A DNA stretch of 64,000 nucleotides from Actinomadura sp. NBRC 104412. GTDB taxonomy: Bacteria > Actinomycetota > Actinomycetes > Streptosporangiales > Streptosporangiaceae. The number at the start of each line of letters is the position of its first letter. The stretch's first letter is position 1. Position numbers and translations under genes: made by a program. Shown here piece by piece: positions 11,268 to 20,224 of this stretch. Where the stretch lies: NCBI RefSeq assembly GCF_030269515.1, contig NZ_BSTM01000010.1, positions 62,001 through 126,000 of the forward strand. The letters are read 5' to 3'. The notes below the pieces were generated by a model. That model saw only the letters and a program-made list of their open reading frames with translations. It was not told where the DNA came from and made no database searches.

Positions 11268-12545
11268 ATGGCGACACCCGTCCATGACGTCGTGGGCATC
11301 GGATTCGGACCCTCCAACCTGGCGCTCGCGGTCGCGCTCGAGGAGGAGTTCGGCACCGGCGTGGACGCGGTCTTCTTCGAGAAGCAGCCGGCCTTCGGCT
11401 GGCACCGCGGCATGCTCCTCGAGGGCGCCACGATGCAGGTCAACTTCCTCAAGGACCTGGTCACGCTGCGCGACCCGACCAGCAGGTACTCGTTCATCTC
11501 CTATCTGCACGCGCACGGCCGCCTGGCCGACTTCATCAACCACAAGACCATGTTCCCGAGCCGGCTGGAGTTCCACGACTACCTGGAGTGGGTGGCCGCC
11601 GCGTTCTCCGGGGCGGTCCGGTACGGGTCGGAGGTCGTCGCGGTCCGCCCGCGGGACGCCCGCGCCCTGGAGGTGGTGGTGCGGCGCGACGACGAGCTGC
11701 ACACCTGCCTGACCCGGAACCTGGTCATCGGCGCCGGTCTCGAACCCGTCCTGCCCGACGGCGTCCGGCAGGGGGAGCGGGTCTGGCACACCGAGGACCT
11801 GCTGCCCCGCCTGGAGACCCTGCCGCCCGAGCCGCGGCGGCTCGTGGTCGTCGGTGCCGGGCAGAGCGCCGCCGAGGCCGTCGCTCATCTGCACGGCCGC
11901 TACCCGTCCACCGAGGTCTGCGCGCTGTTCGCCCGGTACGGGTACTCGCCCGCCGACGACAGCTCCTTCGCCAACCGCATCTTCGACCCGGAGGCGGTCG
12001 ACCACTACTTCCAGGCGCCGGACGAGGTCAAGCGGATGCTGTTCGGCTACTCCCGCAACACCAACTACTCGGTCGTCGACCTCGACCTGATCGACGAGCT
12101 GTACCGCCGGGCGTACGCGGAGAAGGTCGCGGGCGCCGAACGCCTGCGCATCCTCAACGTCTCCCGCCTGGTGGACGTGGACGCCGGTCGCGACGGCGTC
12201 CGGCTGAAGGTCGAGTTCATGCCCACCGGCGAGGTCACGGACCTGGAGGCCGACGCCCTGATCTGCGCCACCGGGTACCGCGAGCGCAACCCGCTCGACC
12301 TGCTCGGCGAGGCGGGCGAGCACTGCCGCACCGGCCCGGACGGCCGCCTCCTCGTGGACCGTGACTACCGCCTGGTCACGGGCCCCGACTGCTCCTGGTC
12401 GGTCTACCTCCAGGGAGCCACCGAGCACACCCACGGCATCACCTCCTCGCTGCTGTCGATGGTCGCCGTCCGCACGGGCGAGATCGTCGCGTCCATCGCC
12501 GCCCACACCACCGGCCCCGCCACCCGCGTCGCCCAGGAGGCCTAG
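11268..12545 (+). CDS. L-ornithine N5-monooxygenase
   Basis: A flavin-dependent N-hydroxylase of the SidA/PvdA/lysine-N6-hydroxylase family, 425 residues. It makes N5-hydroxyornithine, the hydroxamate precursor that NRPS domain A3 appears to select. Visible motifs are the FAD fold [10 protein letters not shown] at residues 7-16, the family segment [14 protein letters not shown] near 59, the NADPH-binding [11 protein letters not shown] near 188 and the late ATGY motif near 334. The ATG at 11268 is preceded by AGAGAGG. The stop is 2 bases before the MbtH gene, so the genes are probably co-translated. Lysine rather than ornithine as substrate cannot be excluded from motifs, but the A3 code favours ornithine. 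Confidence 0.93.
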   Translation: MATPVHDVVGIGFGPSNLALAVALEEEFGTGVDAVFFEKQPAFGWHRGMLLEGATMQVNFLKDLVTLRDPTSRYSFISYLHAHGRLADFINHKTMFPSRLEFHDYLEWVAAAFSGAVRYGSEVVAVRPRDARALEVVVRRDDELHTCLTRNLVIGAGLEPVLPDGVRQGERVWHTEDLLPRLETLPPEPRRLVVVGAGQSAAEAVAHLHGRYPSTEVCALFARYGYSPADDSSFANRIFDPEAVDHYFQAPDEVKRMLFGYSRNTNYSVVDLDLIDELYRRAYAEKVAGAERLRILNVSRLVDVDAGRDGVRLKVEFMPTGEVTDLEADALICATGYRERNPLDLLGEAGEHCRTGPDGRLLVDRDYRLVTGPDCSWSVYLQGATEHTHGITSSLLSMVAVRTGEIVASIAAHTTGPATRVAQEA

Positions 12546-12547
12546 TC

Positions 12548-12742
12548 ATGACCAACCCCTTCGACGACACCGAAGGCCGCTTCCTCATCCTGGTCAACGA
12601 CGAGGACCAGCACTCCCTGTGGCCCGAGTTCGCCGACGTCCCCGCCGGGTGGACGACGGTCTTCGGCCCCGAGGAACGCGAGAGGTGCCTGGAGTACGTC
12701 CGCGTCCACTGGACGGATCTGCGTCCCAAGAGCCTGACATGA
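12548..12742 (+). CDS. mbtH: MbtH-like NRPS accessory protein
   Basis: A 64-residue MbtH-family protein that binds NRPS adenylation domains and supports their folding or activity. The family signature is clear: NPFDD near the start, then [11 protein letters not shown], the P-x-GW turn, CLEYV and the terminal WTDLRPKSL. It lies 2 bases after the monooxygenase gene and overlaps the next gene by 4 bases (ATGA), so it belongs to the siderophore operon. Its presence suggests at least one A domain of the upstream NRPS depends on it. Confidence 0.97.
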   Translation: MTNPFDDTEGRFLILVNDEDQHSLWPEFADVPAGWTTVFGPEERERCLEYVRVHWTDLRPKSLT

Positions 12743-13485
12743 GCTACGGCCACTACACCGCCCACGTCACCCGGGTGACGGACCTGACACCGCAAATGAG
12801 GCGCGTCACCCTCGGGGGGCTCGCCGGCTTTCCGGGCGCCGGACTGGACCACCGCGTCAAGGTCTTCTTCCCGCTGCCCGGTGAACCGCGTCCCATCTAC
12901 CCCAAGGGCGACGACTGGTGGGAACGCTGGCAGGCCGAGCCGGTACGGGCCGTCTTCCGCACCTACACCATCCGCAAGCACCGCCCAGCCCGAGGCGAGG
13001 TCGACATCGACTTCGTCCTGCACGGGGACGGCGGCCCCGCCTCCCAGTGGGCGCTCCAGGCGGCCCCGGGAAACGAGGTGGGCCTTTGGGGTCCACGCGC
13101 CGAATACGCCCCACCCCCCGACACGGACTGGGTGCTCCTGGCAGGTGACGAGACCGCGCTCCCCGCCATAGGCGCCGTCGTCGAATCGATGCCCGCCCAC
13201 ACCCGGGGCCGGGTCATGGTGGAGGTCGCGAACGCCGCCGAGGAACAGCCGCTCGACACACCGGAAGGCGTCCACCTCGAATGGCTTCACCGCGACACAG
13301 GCGGCTCCCTGACCACCGCCCTCCCCGGCGCGGCCCTGCCCTCGGGAACCCCGTACGCCTGGATCGCGGGGGAGTCCAGTACGGTCAGGCACCTCCGCCG
13401 GCATCTGGTCGACGACAGGAAGGTCCCGCGCGAGAACGTCTATTTCTCGGGATACTGGCGTCGCGGAGTCGCGTCGGTGGCGTGA
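12739..13485 (+). CDS. Siderophore-interacting protein (ViuB-like flavin reductase)
   Basis: A cytoplasmic FAD-containing reductase of 248 residues that frees iron from imported ferric siderophore by reducing it to Fe(II). The FAD-binding motif RTYTIRK lies near residue 75. The [11 protein letters not shown] segment of the SIP family follows near 95, then WIAGESS and the C-terminal GYWRRG. The start is the ATG of an ATGA overlap with mbtH, giving translational coupling. This completes a local set for synthesis (NRPS, hydroxylase, MbtH), capture (lipoprotein) and iron release. Confidence 0.93.
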   Translation: MSYGHYTAHVTRVTDLTPQMRRVTLGGLAGFPGAGLDHRVKVFFPLPGEPRPIYPKGDDWWERWQAEPVRAVFRTYTIRKHRPARGEVDIDFVLHGDGGPASQWALQAAPGNEVGLWGPRAEYAPPPDTDWVLLAGDETALPAIGAVVESMPAHTRGRVMVEVANAAEEQPLDTPEGVHLEWLHRDTGGSLTTALPGAALPSGTPYAWIAGESSTVRHLRRHLVDDRKVPRENVYFSGYWRRGVASVA

Positions 13486-13517
13486 CGAGAGTCACGAAAG
13501 CCGCACGGTGCTGAACG
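13481..13517 (+). terminator. Weak hairpins at the end of the siderophore operon
   Basis: CGTGAC-GAGA-GTCACG (13481-13496) overlaps the stop codon, and GCACG...CGTGC follows directly. The site lies between two convergent genes. It is a modest terminator candidate; neither stem is long and there is no T-run. Confidence 0.35.
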
Positions 13518-13521
13518 TGCC

Positions 13522-14184
13522 CTAGCGGCCGTGGCCGGCACCGGTGAGGTAGGCGACGACCATCTCGCCGACCATGGCGCGGTGGCGGGCGCGGTGCTCG
13601 GGGGCGGTCAGGTCGCGTCCGAACAGGGCGCCGAAGGTGTGCTGGTTGGCGATGCGGAAGAAGCAGAACGCGCTGATCATCATGTGCACGTCCACCGCGT
13701 CGGCCTCGGCGACGAACTCGCCGGTGGAGCGTCCCGCGTCCAGGATCCGCGAGATCAGCCCGGTCACCGGGCCGCCCAGGTTGGTCAGCGCCTCGGACTT
13801 GCGCAGGTGCTCGGCCTGGTGGATGTTCTCGATGCTGACCAGCTTGATGAAGTCCTGGTGCGCCTCGTGGTGGTCGAAGGTCAGCTCGGCCAGCGTGCGG
13901 ATCGCGTCCACCGGCGCCAGATGCGCCACGTCGATGCCGGCCTCGGCCGCCCTGACCTCGGCGTAGACCTTCTCCAGGACGGCGATGTAAAGCTTCTCCT
14001 TGTTGCCGAAGTAGTAGTAGATCATGCGCTTGGTGGTGCGCATGAGCTCGGCCATGTCGTCCACCCTGGCCCCGGCGTACCCGTGCCGCGCGAACTCCCG
14101 CTGGGCCACCTCCAGGATCTCCGCCCGGGTCCGTTCGGCGTCGCGCCGCCGCTCGCCTGCGGGCGTCATGGGCTGTGTCGGCAT
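13522..14184 (-). CDS. TetR-family transcriptional regulator
   Basis: A 220-residue TetR repressor. The DNA-binding region lies near residues 20-60, with RDAERTRAEILEVAQREFARHG leading into YAGARVDDMAELM and the recognition end KRMIYYYFGNKEKLY. The rest is a helical ligand-binding domain. The start at 14184 has GGAG five bases upstream; a longer start at 14220 is also in frame. It is the second gene after the QsuB-like dehydratase, so it probably autoregulates and controls the divergent quinate/shikimate genes through the palindrome at 16087-16106. The likely inducer is a pathway intermediate such as quinate, shikimate or protocatechuate (inference). Confidence 0.9.
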   Translation of the reverse strand: MPTQPMTPAGERRRDAERTRAEILEVAQREFARHGYAGARVDDMAELMRTTKRMIYYYFGNKEKLYIAVLEKVYAEVRAAEAGIDVAHLAPVDAIRTLAELTFDHHEAHQDFIKLVSIENIHQAEHLRKSEALTNLGGPVTGLISRILDAGRSTGEFVAEADAVDVHMMISAFCFFRIANQHTFGALFGRDLTAPEHRARHRAMVGEMVVAYLTGAGHGR

Positions 14185-14221
14185 GGGACTCCACGGGACG
14201 GGGGAGCGGTCGGCTCTCATC

Positions 14222-16051
14222 CTAGGAGCTGTGCGCGTGCTGGGCGGCGAGGCGGATGGGGGCGTTGGGCGCGCCGTAGCCCCGGTACCCGCCGATGCGC
14301 TGGACGATCTCGAAGAAGACCCGTCCGGTGGTGACGGTGTAGCAGTGCAGGAACTCGCCGTGCTCGTCCCGGTCGTACAGCAGTCCCAGCTCGCGCAGCA
14401 GGCGGAGTCGTTCGGGACCGAGGTCGTGCCGCGCCTTCAGGTCGTCGTAGTAGTTGCCGGGCACGGGCAGTGGCGCGGCGCCGCCGGAGGTGCGGAGCCG
14501 GCGGGCCGTGGCGACGATGTCGCGGCTGGCCAGCGCGACGTGCTGCCAGGCCACGTCCCGGTCGTGGCTCCCGACGTGGGCGACGTTGAGGGCCATGCGG
14601 ACGCGCCCGTCGTCGGTGGAGACCGCGCGGCTCCGCAGCAGCCCGTACGGGTCGGGCAGCTCCAGGCTCTCGTGCGGGCGAAGGCCCAGGACGCTGCGGT
14701 AGAAGAGGGAGGCCTCGTCGAAGTGGTGCCAGGGCTGGGTGAGCGCCACATGGTCGATGTGGGTGATCTCGCCGGACGGCTCCGGCGGTGAGGAGGGGGC
14801 GCAGCCGCCCGTCCGGAAGTCGTCCGTCCAGCTCGAGTGGTCGGGACGCGCGGTGCGGCAGAAGAACAGCTCCGTGCCGTCGGGCGCGGCGACGGAGTCC
14901 AGCGGCGCGTCCCGGGGTCCGCGCCGCCGGGGCAGGACGGGTGACAGCAGCGCCTCGGCGCGCCTGACCGAGCCGGCCGGGTCGGGCGACTCCAGCCCGA
15001 TCGCGGCCAGCGCCGGGCCGTCCTCGCTCTCGGCGCTTCCCGTGTTGAGCAGGATGCGCGCCTCCCCCTGCTCCCACAGCTCGACGGGCTTGCCGGAGTG
15101 CGTCCCGGTGCGCGCGAAGCCCAGCGCGGTGAGCTGGTCGCCGAGCGGCCCCGTCTCCGGGACGGCGAGTTCGGCGAAGGCGAACCCGGTCGGGACGACG
15201 GGCGGCGGCGGAGGGGTGAGGCGCGACGCGCCGCCGAGCCGCCGCCCGGCAGCCTCCTCCAGGAAGATGAGGGAGCGCATGGCGTCCTGCGCGGTGCGCA
15301 TGGCGGCGGCCTGCCGGAAGATGTCGTTGAACACCTCCAGGGACAGCGGCCCCTCGTAGCCGGTGCGCAGCACGTGCGCCAGCAGGCCCGTCACGTCGAG
15401 GTCGCCCTGCCCCGGGAAGCAGCGGTAGTGACGGCTCCAGTACAGGACGTCCATGGGCAGCGCCGGGGCGTCGGCGAGCTGGAGGAAGACGATCTTCTCG
15501 GCGGGGATGGTCTCGATCGCGTACGGGTCGGCGTCCCGCGCCAGGATGTGGAAGCTGTCCAGGCACAGCCCCAGGTTCGGATGGTCGGCCGCCCGGACGA
15601 TCCGCCAGGCGTGCCGGTAGTCGCTGACGTGCCGCCCCCAGGCCAGGGCCTCGTAGGCGATCGTGATGCCGTGGCGGGCGGCGCGGTCGGCCAGCGCGCG
15701 CAGTTGCTCGGCGGCGAGCGCGTCGTCGTCGACCGCGGCGGGCGAGACGCTGGAGCAGACCAGCAGCCGGGTGGCGCCGAGCCGTTCCATCACCGCGAAG
15801 GTGTGCTCGGCGCGGCGCAGGTTCTCGGCGAGCAGCCGCGGCGGCACCGCCTCGAAGTCGCGGAACGGCTGGTAGAGCTCGACGGCCAGGCCGAGGTCGG
15901 CGGCGCGCGCCCGGACCTCCTCCGGGCTCATCGAGGAGACGACCAGGTCGTTGTGGAAGATCTCCACGCCCTGGAAGCCGGCGGCGGCGACGGCGGTGAG
16001 CTTGTCGGCCAGCGTGCCGCTGAGCGACACCGTCGCGATGGATCTGCGCAT
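14222..16051 (-). CDS. qsuB: 3-dehydroshikimate dehydratase (QsuB/QuiC-like, fused to an HPPD-like domain)
   Basis: A 609-residue two-domain enzyme converting 3-dehydroshikimate to protocatechuate. Residues 1-280 form a sugar-phosphate-isomerase/AP-endonuclease-2 TIM barrel, with GFQGVEIFHNDLV near the start, YEALAWGRH and LCLDSFHI in the middle and LSLEVFND at its end. Residues 300-609 resemble 4-hydroxyphenylpyruvate dioxygenase, with vicinal-oxygen-chelate segments such as HIDHVAL and a C-terminal FFEIVQRIGG. Length and architecture match Corynebacterium QsuB and Pseudomonas QuiC. The chosen ATG has a GGAGGAGA ribosome site; 66 upstream in-frame residues are not convincing. It is divergent from the shikimate/quinate dehydrogenase and upstream of the TetR gene. 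Confidence 0.88.
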   Translation of the reverse strand: MRRSIATVSLSGTLADKLTAVAAAGFQGVEIFHNDLVVSSMSPEEVRARAADLGLAVELYQPFRDFEAVPPRLLAENLRRAEHTFAVMERLGATRLLVCSSVSPAAVDDDALAAEQLRALADRAARHGITIAYEALAWGRHVSDYRHAWRIVRAADHPNLGLCLDSFHILARDADPYAIETIPAEKIVFLQLADAPALPMDVLYWSRHYRCFPGQGDLDVTGLLAHVLRTGYEGPLSLEVFNDIFRQAAAMRTAQDAMRSLIFLEEAAGRRLGGASRLTPPPPPVVPTGFAFAELAVPETGPLGDQLTALGFARTGTHSGKPVELWEQGEARILLNTGSAESEDGPALAAIGLESPDPAGSVRRAEALLSPVLPRRRGPRDAPLDSVAAPDGTELFFCRTARPDHSSWTDDFRTGGCAPSSPPEPSGEITHIDHVALTQPWHHFDEASLFYRSVLGLRPHESLELPDPYGLLRSRAVSTDDGRVRMALNVAHVGSHDRDVAWQHVALASRDIVATARRLRTSGGAAPLPVPGNYYDDLKARHDLGPERLRLLRELGLLYDRDEHGEFLHCYTVTTGRVFFEIVQRIGGYRGYGAPNAPIRLAAQHAHSS

Positions 16052-16086
16052 CTCTCCTCCATGCCCGTCCGGATCACACCCTTGAG

Positions 16087-16106
16087 TGTACGTACTAGTT
16101 CGTACA
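16087..16106. promoter_or_regulatory. TetR-type operator between divergent quinate/shikimate genes
   Basis: TGTACGTACTAGTTCGTACA is a 20-bp inverted repeat that matches its reverse complement at 18 of 20 positions. It sits in the 112-bp gap between the dehydratase and dehydrogenase starts, which is the expected place for an operator of the TetR protein encoded in this locus. Assignment to that regulator is inference. Confidence 0.75.
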
Positions 16107-16163
16107 TCATGTGGAAGTGACGTACCAGACGCGTGCGTCGGTGGTGGCCTTCGAAGGAGCGGC

Positions 16164-17111
16164 ATGGTGGACAACCGGGCGGACGGGCGTCGCGGCGGGA
16201 ACGTCCCGGCGCGCGTCCCCTGCCGGTACGGCCTGATCGGCTCGGGCATCGGAGCGTCGCTGTCGCCGGCGCTGCACGAGGGCGAGGGCCCCCACCACGG
16301 CCTCGACCTGACCTACGAGCTGATCGACGTCCAGGACCCGGACACCCCGGACGACCTGGACCGGCTGCTGCGCGAGGCCGAGGAGGCGGGCTTCGCCGGG
16401 CTCAACGTCACCCACCCCTTCAAGCAGCGGGTGATCCCGCGGCTGGACGGGCTGTCCCGCCAGGCGGAGGACATCGGCGCCGTCAACACCATCGTGTTCT
16501 CCGGCGGACGCAGGGTCGGCCACAACACCGACGCGGCCGGGTTCGCCGAGTCGTTCGCGCGGGAACTCCCCGGGGCCGCGACCGGGCATGTCGTGCAGCT
16601 CGGCGCCGGGGGAGCCGGTGCCGCCTGCGCCCACGCCCAGCTCACCGCGGGCACCGGACGGCTGACCATCGCCGACCCCGACCCGGCCCGCCGCGCCGCC
16701 CTGGTCGGCCGCCTGACCGCCAGGTTCGGCGCCGGCCGCATCGCCGGCATCCCGCCGTCCGGGCTGGAGACGGCGCTCGCCTCCGCCGACGGGGTCGTGA
16801 ACGCCAGCCCCGTCGGCATGCGCTCCCACCCCGGCACCCCCATGCCCGTCGACCTGCTGCGCCCCGGGCTGTGGCTGGTCGACATCGTCTACATGCCCCT
16901 GACCACCCGCCTGCTCCAGGCGGCGCGCTCCCGCGGCGTGCGCGCCATCGGGGGAGCCGGCATGTGCGTGTTCCAGGCCGCCGCGTCCTTCGAGCTGATC
17001 ACCGGCCGGGTCCCCGACACCGGCCGGATGCTCCGCCACCTGCGCGCCCTGCTCGCCGAGCGCCGGTCGCGCCCGTGCCCCGCCCCCGCAACCCCCCGGA
17101 GGACCCCATGA
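16164..17111 (+). CDS. qsuD: Quinate/shikimate dehydrogenase (AroE/QsuD family)
   Basis: A 315-residue NAD(P)-dependent dehydrogenase interconverting quinate or shikimate with the 3-dehydro acid. Visible residues are the substrate loop ASLSPALHEGEG near 30, the catalytic Lys in NVTHPFKQ, GAVNTI, NTDAAGF with the catalytic Asp, and the nucleotide-binding GAGGAGAA. The HEGEG ending of the substrate loop is like catabolic QsuD proteins (HEAEG) rather than biosynthetic AroE. The start at 16164 has GAAGGAGC upstream. It overlaps the transporter gene by 4 bases. Pairing with the QsuB-like dehydratase supports a role in breaking down plant quinate or shikimate to protocatechuate. Confidence 0.88.
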   Translation: MVDNRADGRRGGNVPARVPCRYGLIGSGIGASLSPALHEGEGPHHGLDLTYELIDVQDPDTPDDLDRLLREAEEAGFAGLNVTHPFKQRVIPRLDGLSRQAEDIGAVNTIVFSGGRRVGHNTDAAGFAESFARELPGAATGHVVQLGAGGAGAACAHAQLTAGTGRLTIADPDPARRAALVGRLTARFGAGRIAGIPPSGLETALASADGVVNASPVGMRSHPGTPMPVDLLRPGLWLVDIVYMPLTTRLLQAARSRGVRAIGGAGMCVFQAAASFELITGRVPDTGRMLRHLRALLAERRSRPCPAPATPRRTP

Positions 17112-18523
17112 CCCGCCCCGTCAAGCCGCCCCGCCCGCCCGTGCCCCCGGCCGCCGTCCGCGACCTGCCCGACCCCATGCCGCTGCGGCGGATGGTGGGT
17201 CCGGGCGTCGTGGCCGTCGGCATCGGCATGGCCGCCGGCGAGATCATCCTGTGGCCGTACCTGACCTCGATCGGCGGCCTCGGCCTGCTGTGGCTGGCCC
17301 TGGCCACGCTGGCGATCCAGTACGTCATCAACATGGAGATCGAGCGCTACACCCTGGCGACCGGGCAGACCGCCGTCGCCGGATTCTCCTCGTGGTGGAC
17401 CGGCTGGGGCGTGGTCATCTGCCTGGCCGGTGCCTTCCAGTACGTCTGGCCCGGCTGGGCGACCAGCGGCTCGACCGTGTTCACCTACCTTGTCGGCGGC
17501 GGTGACGCGGTGTGGATCACCGTCGCGGCGCTGGTGGTCATCGGCGTGCTGCTCACCTTCTCCAAGGTGATCTACAAGACGGTGGAGCGGGTCGAGGCGG
17601 TCAAGGTCGCGCTCACCCTGTTCTTCCTGGCCGTCGCGGTGGTGTTCGTGATCTCGCTGTCCACCTGGGGGGAGGGCGCGGAGCGGACCGTGACCGGGTT
17701 CGGGCGCATCCCGGACGGCATCACCTTCACCATGATCCTCAGCGCGCTGGGCGCCGCGGGCGCGGGCGGCGTCCACAACCTGGTGCTGAGCAACTGGATC
17801 CGCGACAAGCGGTACGGCATGGGCGCCCACGTCCCGCGCCTGATCTCGCCCATCACCGGGAAGGAGGAGGCGTCCGGCGGCGACCGCTACACCTTCCCCG
17901 ACACGCCGGAGAACCTCACCCGCTGGCAGGTCTGGTGGAAGCGCGCCAACATCGAGCACTTCACCACGTTCTTCCTGGTCTGCCTGGCCACGATCGGCAT
18001 CATGTCGCTGCTGGCCTACGAGACCCTGTTCGGACGCGACGACTTGAAGAGCGATCCGTCCTTCCTGCGCGTGCAGGGCGAGGTCATGGCCGGTGAGGTC
18101 GGCGACTGGCTCAAGCCGCTGTTCTTCGCGATCGCCGCGGTGTCCCTGTGGGCCGCCGCCATGGGCCTGCTAGACGTCATCGGCCGTGTCGCGGGCGACT
18201 TCCTCAGGCGCACCTACCTGTCGGGATCGTCCCGCTGGACCGAGGCCCGCCTCTACCTGGCGGTGGTCTGGGCCGAGATCGTGCTCGGCTCCATCATCCT
18301 GCTGGCGGGCTTCGACCAGCCGATCGCCCTCCTGGTCGTCTCCACGTGCGCCGCCTCGGTGGTGACCCTGCTCTACTCGATCCTGCTGGTCAGGCTGAAC
18401 ACCAGGGACCTCCCGCCCGCCATCAGGCTTCGCGGCGCCCGCCTGGCCGGCATGCTGATCGCCATCGCCTTCTACGGCTTCTTCGCCCTGGCCATGGTGG
18501 TCACCCAGATCCAGGACCTCTAG
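17108..18523 (+). CDS. Nramp-related integral membrane transporter
   Basis: A 471-residue protein with about 11 hydrophobic segments. It is distantly Nramp-like: GPG opens the first helix near residue 32, and a later helix (near 224) carries GGVHNLVLSNW in place of the Nramp metal motif MPHN. The first-helix DPGN metal motif is not present; AAGE takes its place, so manganese or iron transport should not be assumed. It is coupled (ATGA) to the quinate/shikimate dehydrogenase gene. From position it may import quinate, shikimate or a related acid, or play an accessory role (inference). A long polar loop of roughly 75 residues lies between helices in the middle. Confidence 0.72.
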   Translation: MTRPVKPPRPPVPPAAVRDLPDPMPLRRMVGPGVVAVGIGMAAGEIILWPYLTSIGGLGLLWLALATLAIQYVINMEIERYTLATGQTAVAGFSSWWTGWGVVICLAGAFQYVWPGWATSGSTVFTYLVGGGDAVWITVAALVVIGVLLTFSKVIYKTVERVEAVKVALTLFFLAVAVVFVISLSTWGEGAERTVTGFGRIPDGITFTMILSALGAAGAGGVHNLVLSNWIRDKRYGMGAHVPRLISPITGKEEASGGDRYTFPDTPENLTRWQVWWKRANIEHFTTFFLVCLATIGIMSLLAYETLFGRDDLKSDPSFLRVQGEVMAGEVGDWLKPLFFAIAAVSLWAAAMGLLDVIGRVAGDFLRRTYLSGSSRWTEARLYLAVVWAEIVLGSIILLAGFDQPIALLVVSTCAASVVTLLYSILLVRLNTRDLPPAIRLRGARLAGMLIAIAFYGFFALAMVVTQIQDL

Positions 18524-18530
18524 CGCCGAT

Positions 18531-18580
18531 GTGAATGCCCCACCCGAGTGCCCTTGCGGGGGGCTCGGGTGGGAATTCAC
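18531..18580 (+). terminator. Hairpin terminator after the transporter gene
   Basis: Arms CCCACCCGAG and CTCGGGTGGG pair around a 15-base G/C-rich loop. Flanking GTGAAT and ATTCAC extend the stem. It begins 8 bases after the transporter stop, so it probably ends the qsuD-transporter transcript and argues against a GT39 start inside it. Confidence 0.75.
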
Positions 18581-18636
18581 CTTACGTTTACCGGTGCTGT
18601 GCCTTACCCGCGCCTGATTGCTGGCACGTTGTCGGC

Positions 18637-20214
18637 GTGATCGCCAGTCTCCGAGAGGCTCCCGACCGGAAACGGAACGGCACCGCGTCGGCACGCGGCA
18701 GGGGCATCCCGTGGGGGCGGCTGATACCCGCCGCGCTGCTCCTGGCCTGGCTCGCCGTGCTGCTGGCCCACCTGCGCACGCCGCAGCCCTCGGACCAGCT
18801 CCACTACCTGACCGCCGCCGACCTGTTCCCGGAACCCGTCGACGGGGCCCTCCTGACCCACCAGATGACCAGGTTCGGGCTGATCGTCCCGGCGAGCGTG
18901 GCGGTGGAGGCGTTCGGGTACTCGCAGGCCGCGTACGCCGTCGTGCCTCTCCTGGCCACGCTGTCGCTGATGCTCGGCACCTACGCGCTGGGCACGCTGC
19001 TGTTCGCCCGCGTGGTCGGCGCGGCCGCCGGGGTCGCCGTGGTCGCGGCCACGCCCGTGTTCGCCGACAGCACCGACCTGATGCCCGACGTGCTCGCCGT
19101 GGGCCTGTTCACCTGCGCGCTCGCGCTGACGGTCGCGATCGCGGGACGGGACGGGCCCCCCGGCCGGTGGCGGCTCGCCGGGCTGGGGGCGCTGCTCGGC
19201 TGGTCGTACCTGACCCGTGAGTTCATCGTCTTCCTGTGGCCGCTGGTCCCGATCCTGCTGTACCGGAAGGCGGGCCGGCGCGGGCTCGCGTGGATCGCGG
19301 TGCCGATCGTGGCCATGGTCGCCGCCGAGATGCTGCTGTGCTGGCGCCTGTACGGCGACCCGCTGGCCCGGCTGAAGGCCGCCGCCGGCCACGGCGGCGC
19401 CCCGTCCCCTCCGGAGATCGCCTCCACCTATCGGGACAAGCCACGGTCGCTCTACCTGCTGCGGCTCCCGCGGACGCTGATCGACGAGTACCCGGACGGG
19501 CGCCTGCTGGTCGGGCTGATCGGCCTGACGCTGGCGGGAGCGCTGGTCTGGCCCCGCCGGCTGGCCCTGCTCGCGGGGGCGTTCCTGCTGACCTGGGTGC
19601 CGCTCACGCTGCTGGGAGGCGTGATCGACCCGTCGGCGCCCAAGCTGCGGCTGCAACTGATCCGGTACTGGTTCCCGATCTTCCCCGCGTTCGTCCTCGG
19701 CGGCCTGGCCGCGCTGTGGCTGGCGGCGACCGTGCTGAGCGGACGACTGCCCGGAGGGTCGCGCGCGCGGGCGGTCGTGCCCGCCGTGGTCGTGCTGGCC
19801 GCCGCCATGGTCGTCACCGGCGTCGCCGCACGGTCGTGGTGGGCGTCCGAGACCACACGGCTGGGCGGCGCCACCCAGATGGAGGCGTTCCGGTCCTGGA
19901 TGCGCGACCACGACCGCGCGTACGGCCGGGTGTGGGCGGACCCCCGGACCGGGTCCGTCCTGATGGTCTACCGTTCGGGCCCGTTCGGCGGCCGGAGCTG
20001 GGACGCCCCCGTCCTCAAGCTCCGGGAAGGCGCGCCGTTCACGCCCCGCCGAGGCGACCTCGTCGTGTTCTTCGACACCGACGGGGGGAAGCTGTGCCCG
20101 CGGTGCCAGGACGCGGCGCGCCGCGTCTGGGGTGACGTCTCCGGGGACCGGCCGGGCTGGAGCCGGGTCTACGCCACGGGGGACGGCGTCCTGCGGGTGT
20201 ACGCGATCGGATAG
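18637..20214 (+). CDS. GT39-like polytopic membrane glycosyltransferase
   Basis: About 525 residues with 10-12 hydrophobic helices and a soluble C-terminal tail. The first luminal loop carries SDQLHYLTAADLF, in the place where ArnT/PMT-type enzymes have their acidic catalytic residues, and DSTDLMPDVLAVGLF follows. These proteins transfer sugars from polyprenyl-phosphate donors to cell-envelope acceptors. The acceptor here is unknown. The start is uncertain: GTG 18637 lies clear of the terminator and precedes a charged N-terminus and the first helix, but no good ribosome site is visible. The tail contains a CPRC pair near residue 490 that could bind metal or form a disulfide. Confidence 0.7.
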   Translation: MIASLREAPDRKRNGTASARGRGIPWGRLIPAALLLAWLAVLLAHLRTPQPSDQLHYLTAADLFPEPVDGALLTHQMTRFGLIVPASVAVEAFGYSQAAYAVVPLLATLSLMLGTYALGTLLFARVVGAAAGVAVVAATPVFADSTDLMPDVLAVGLFTCALALTVAIAGRDGPPGRWRLAGLGALLGWSYLTREFIVFLWPLVPILLYRKAGRRGLAWIAVPIVAMVAAEMLLCWRLYGDPLARLKAAAGHGGAPSPPEIASTYRDKPRSLYLLRLPRTLIDEYPDGRLLVGLIGLTLAGALVWPRRLALLAGAFLLTWVPLTLLGGVIDPSAPKLRLQLIRYWFPIFPAFVLGGLAALWLAATVLSGRLPGGSRARAVVPAVVVLAAAMVVTGVAARSWWASETTRLGGATQMEAFRSWMRDHDRAYGRVWADPRTGSVLMVYRSGPFGGRSWDAPVLKLREGAPFTPRRGDLVVFFDTDGGKLCPRCQDAARRVWGDVSGDRPGWSRVYATGDGVLRVYAIG

Positions 20215-20224
20215 CGTCGGTGGT

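Noticed and set aside
18535..18636. N-terminal extension of the GT39-like protein from ATG 18535
   Set aside because: The ATG lies within the terminator hairpin and the added residues are not hydrophobic or conserved-looking.
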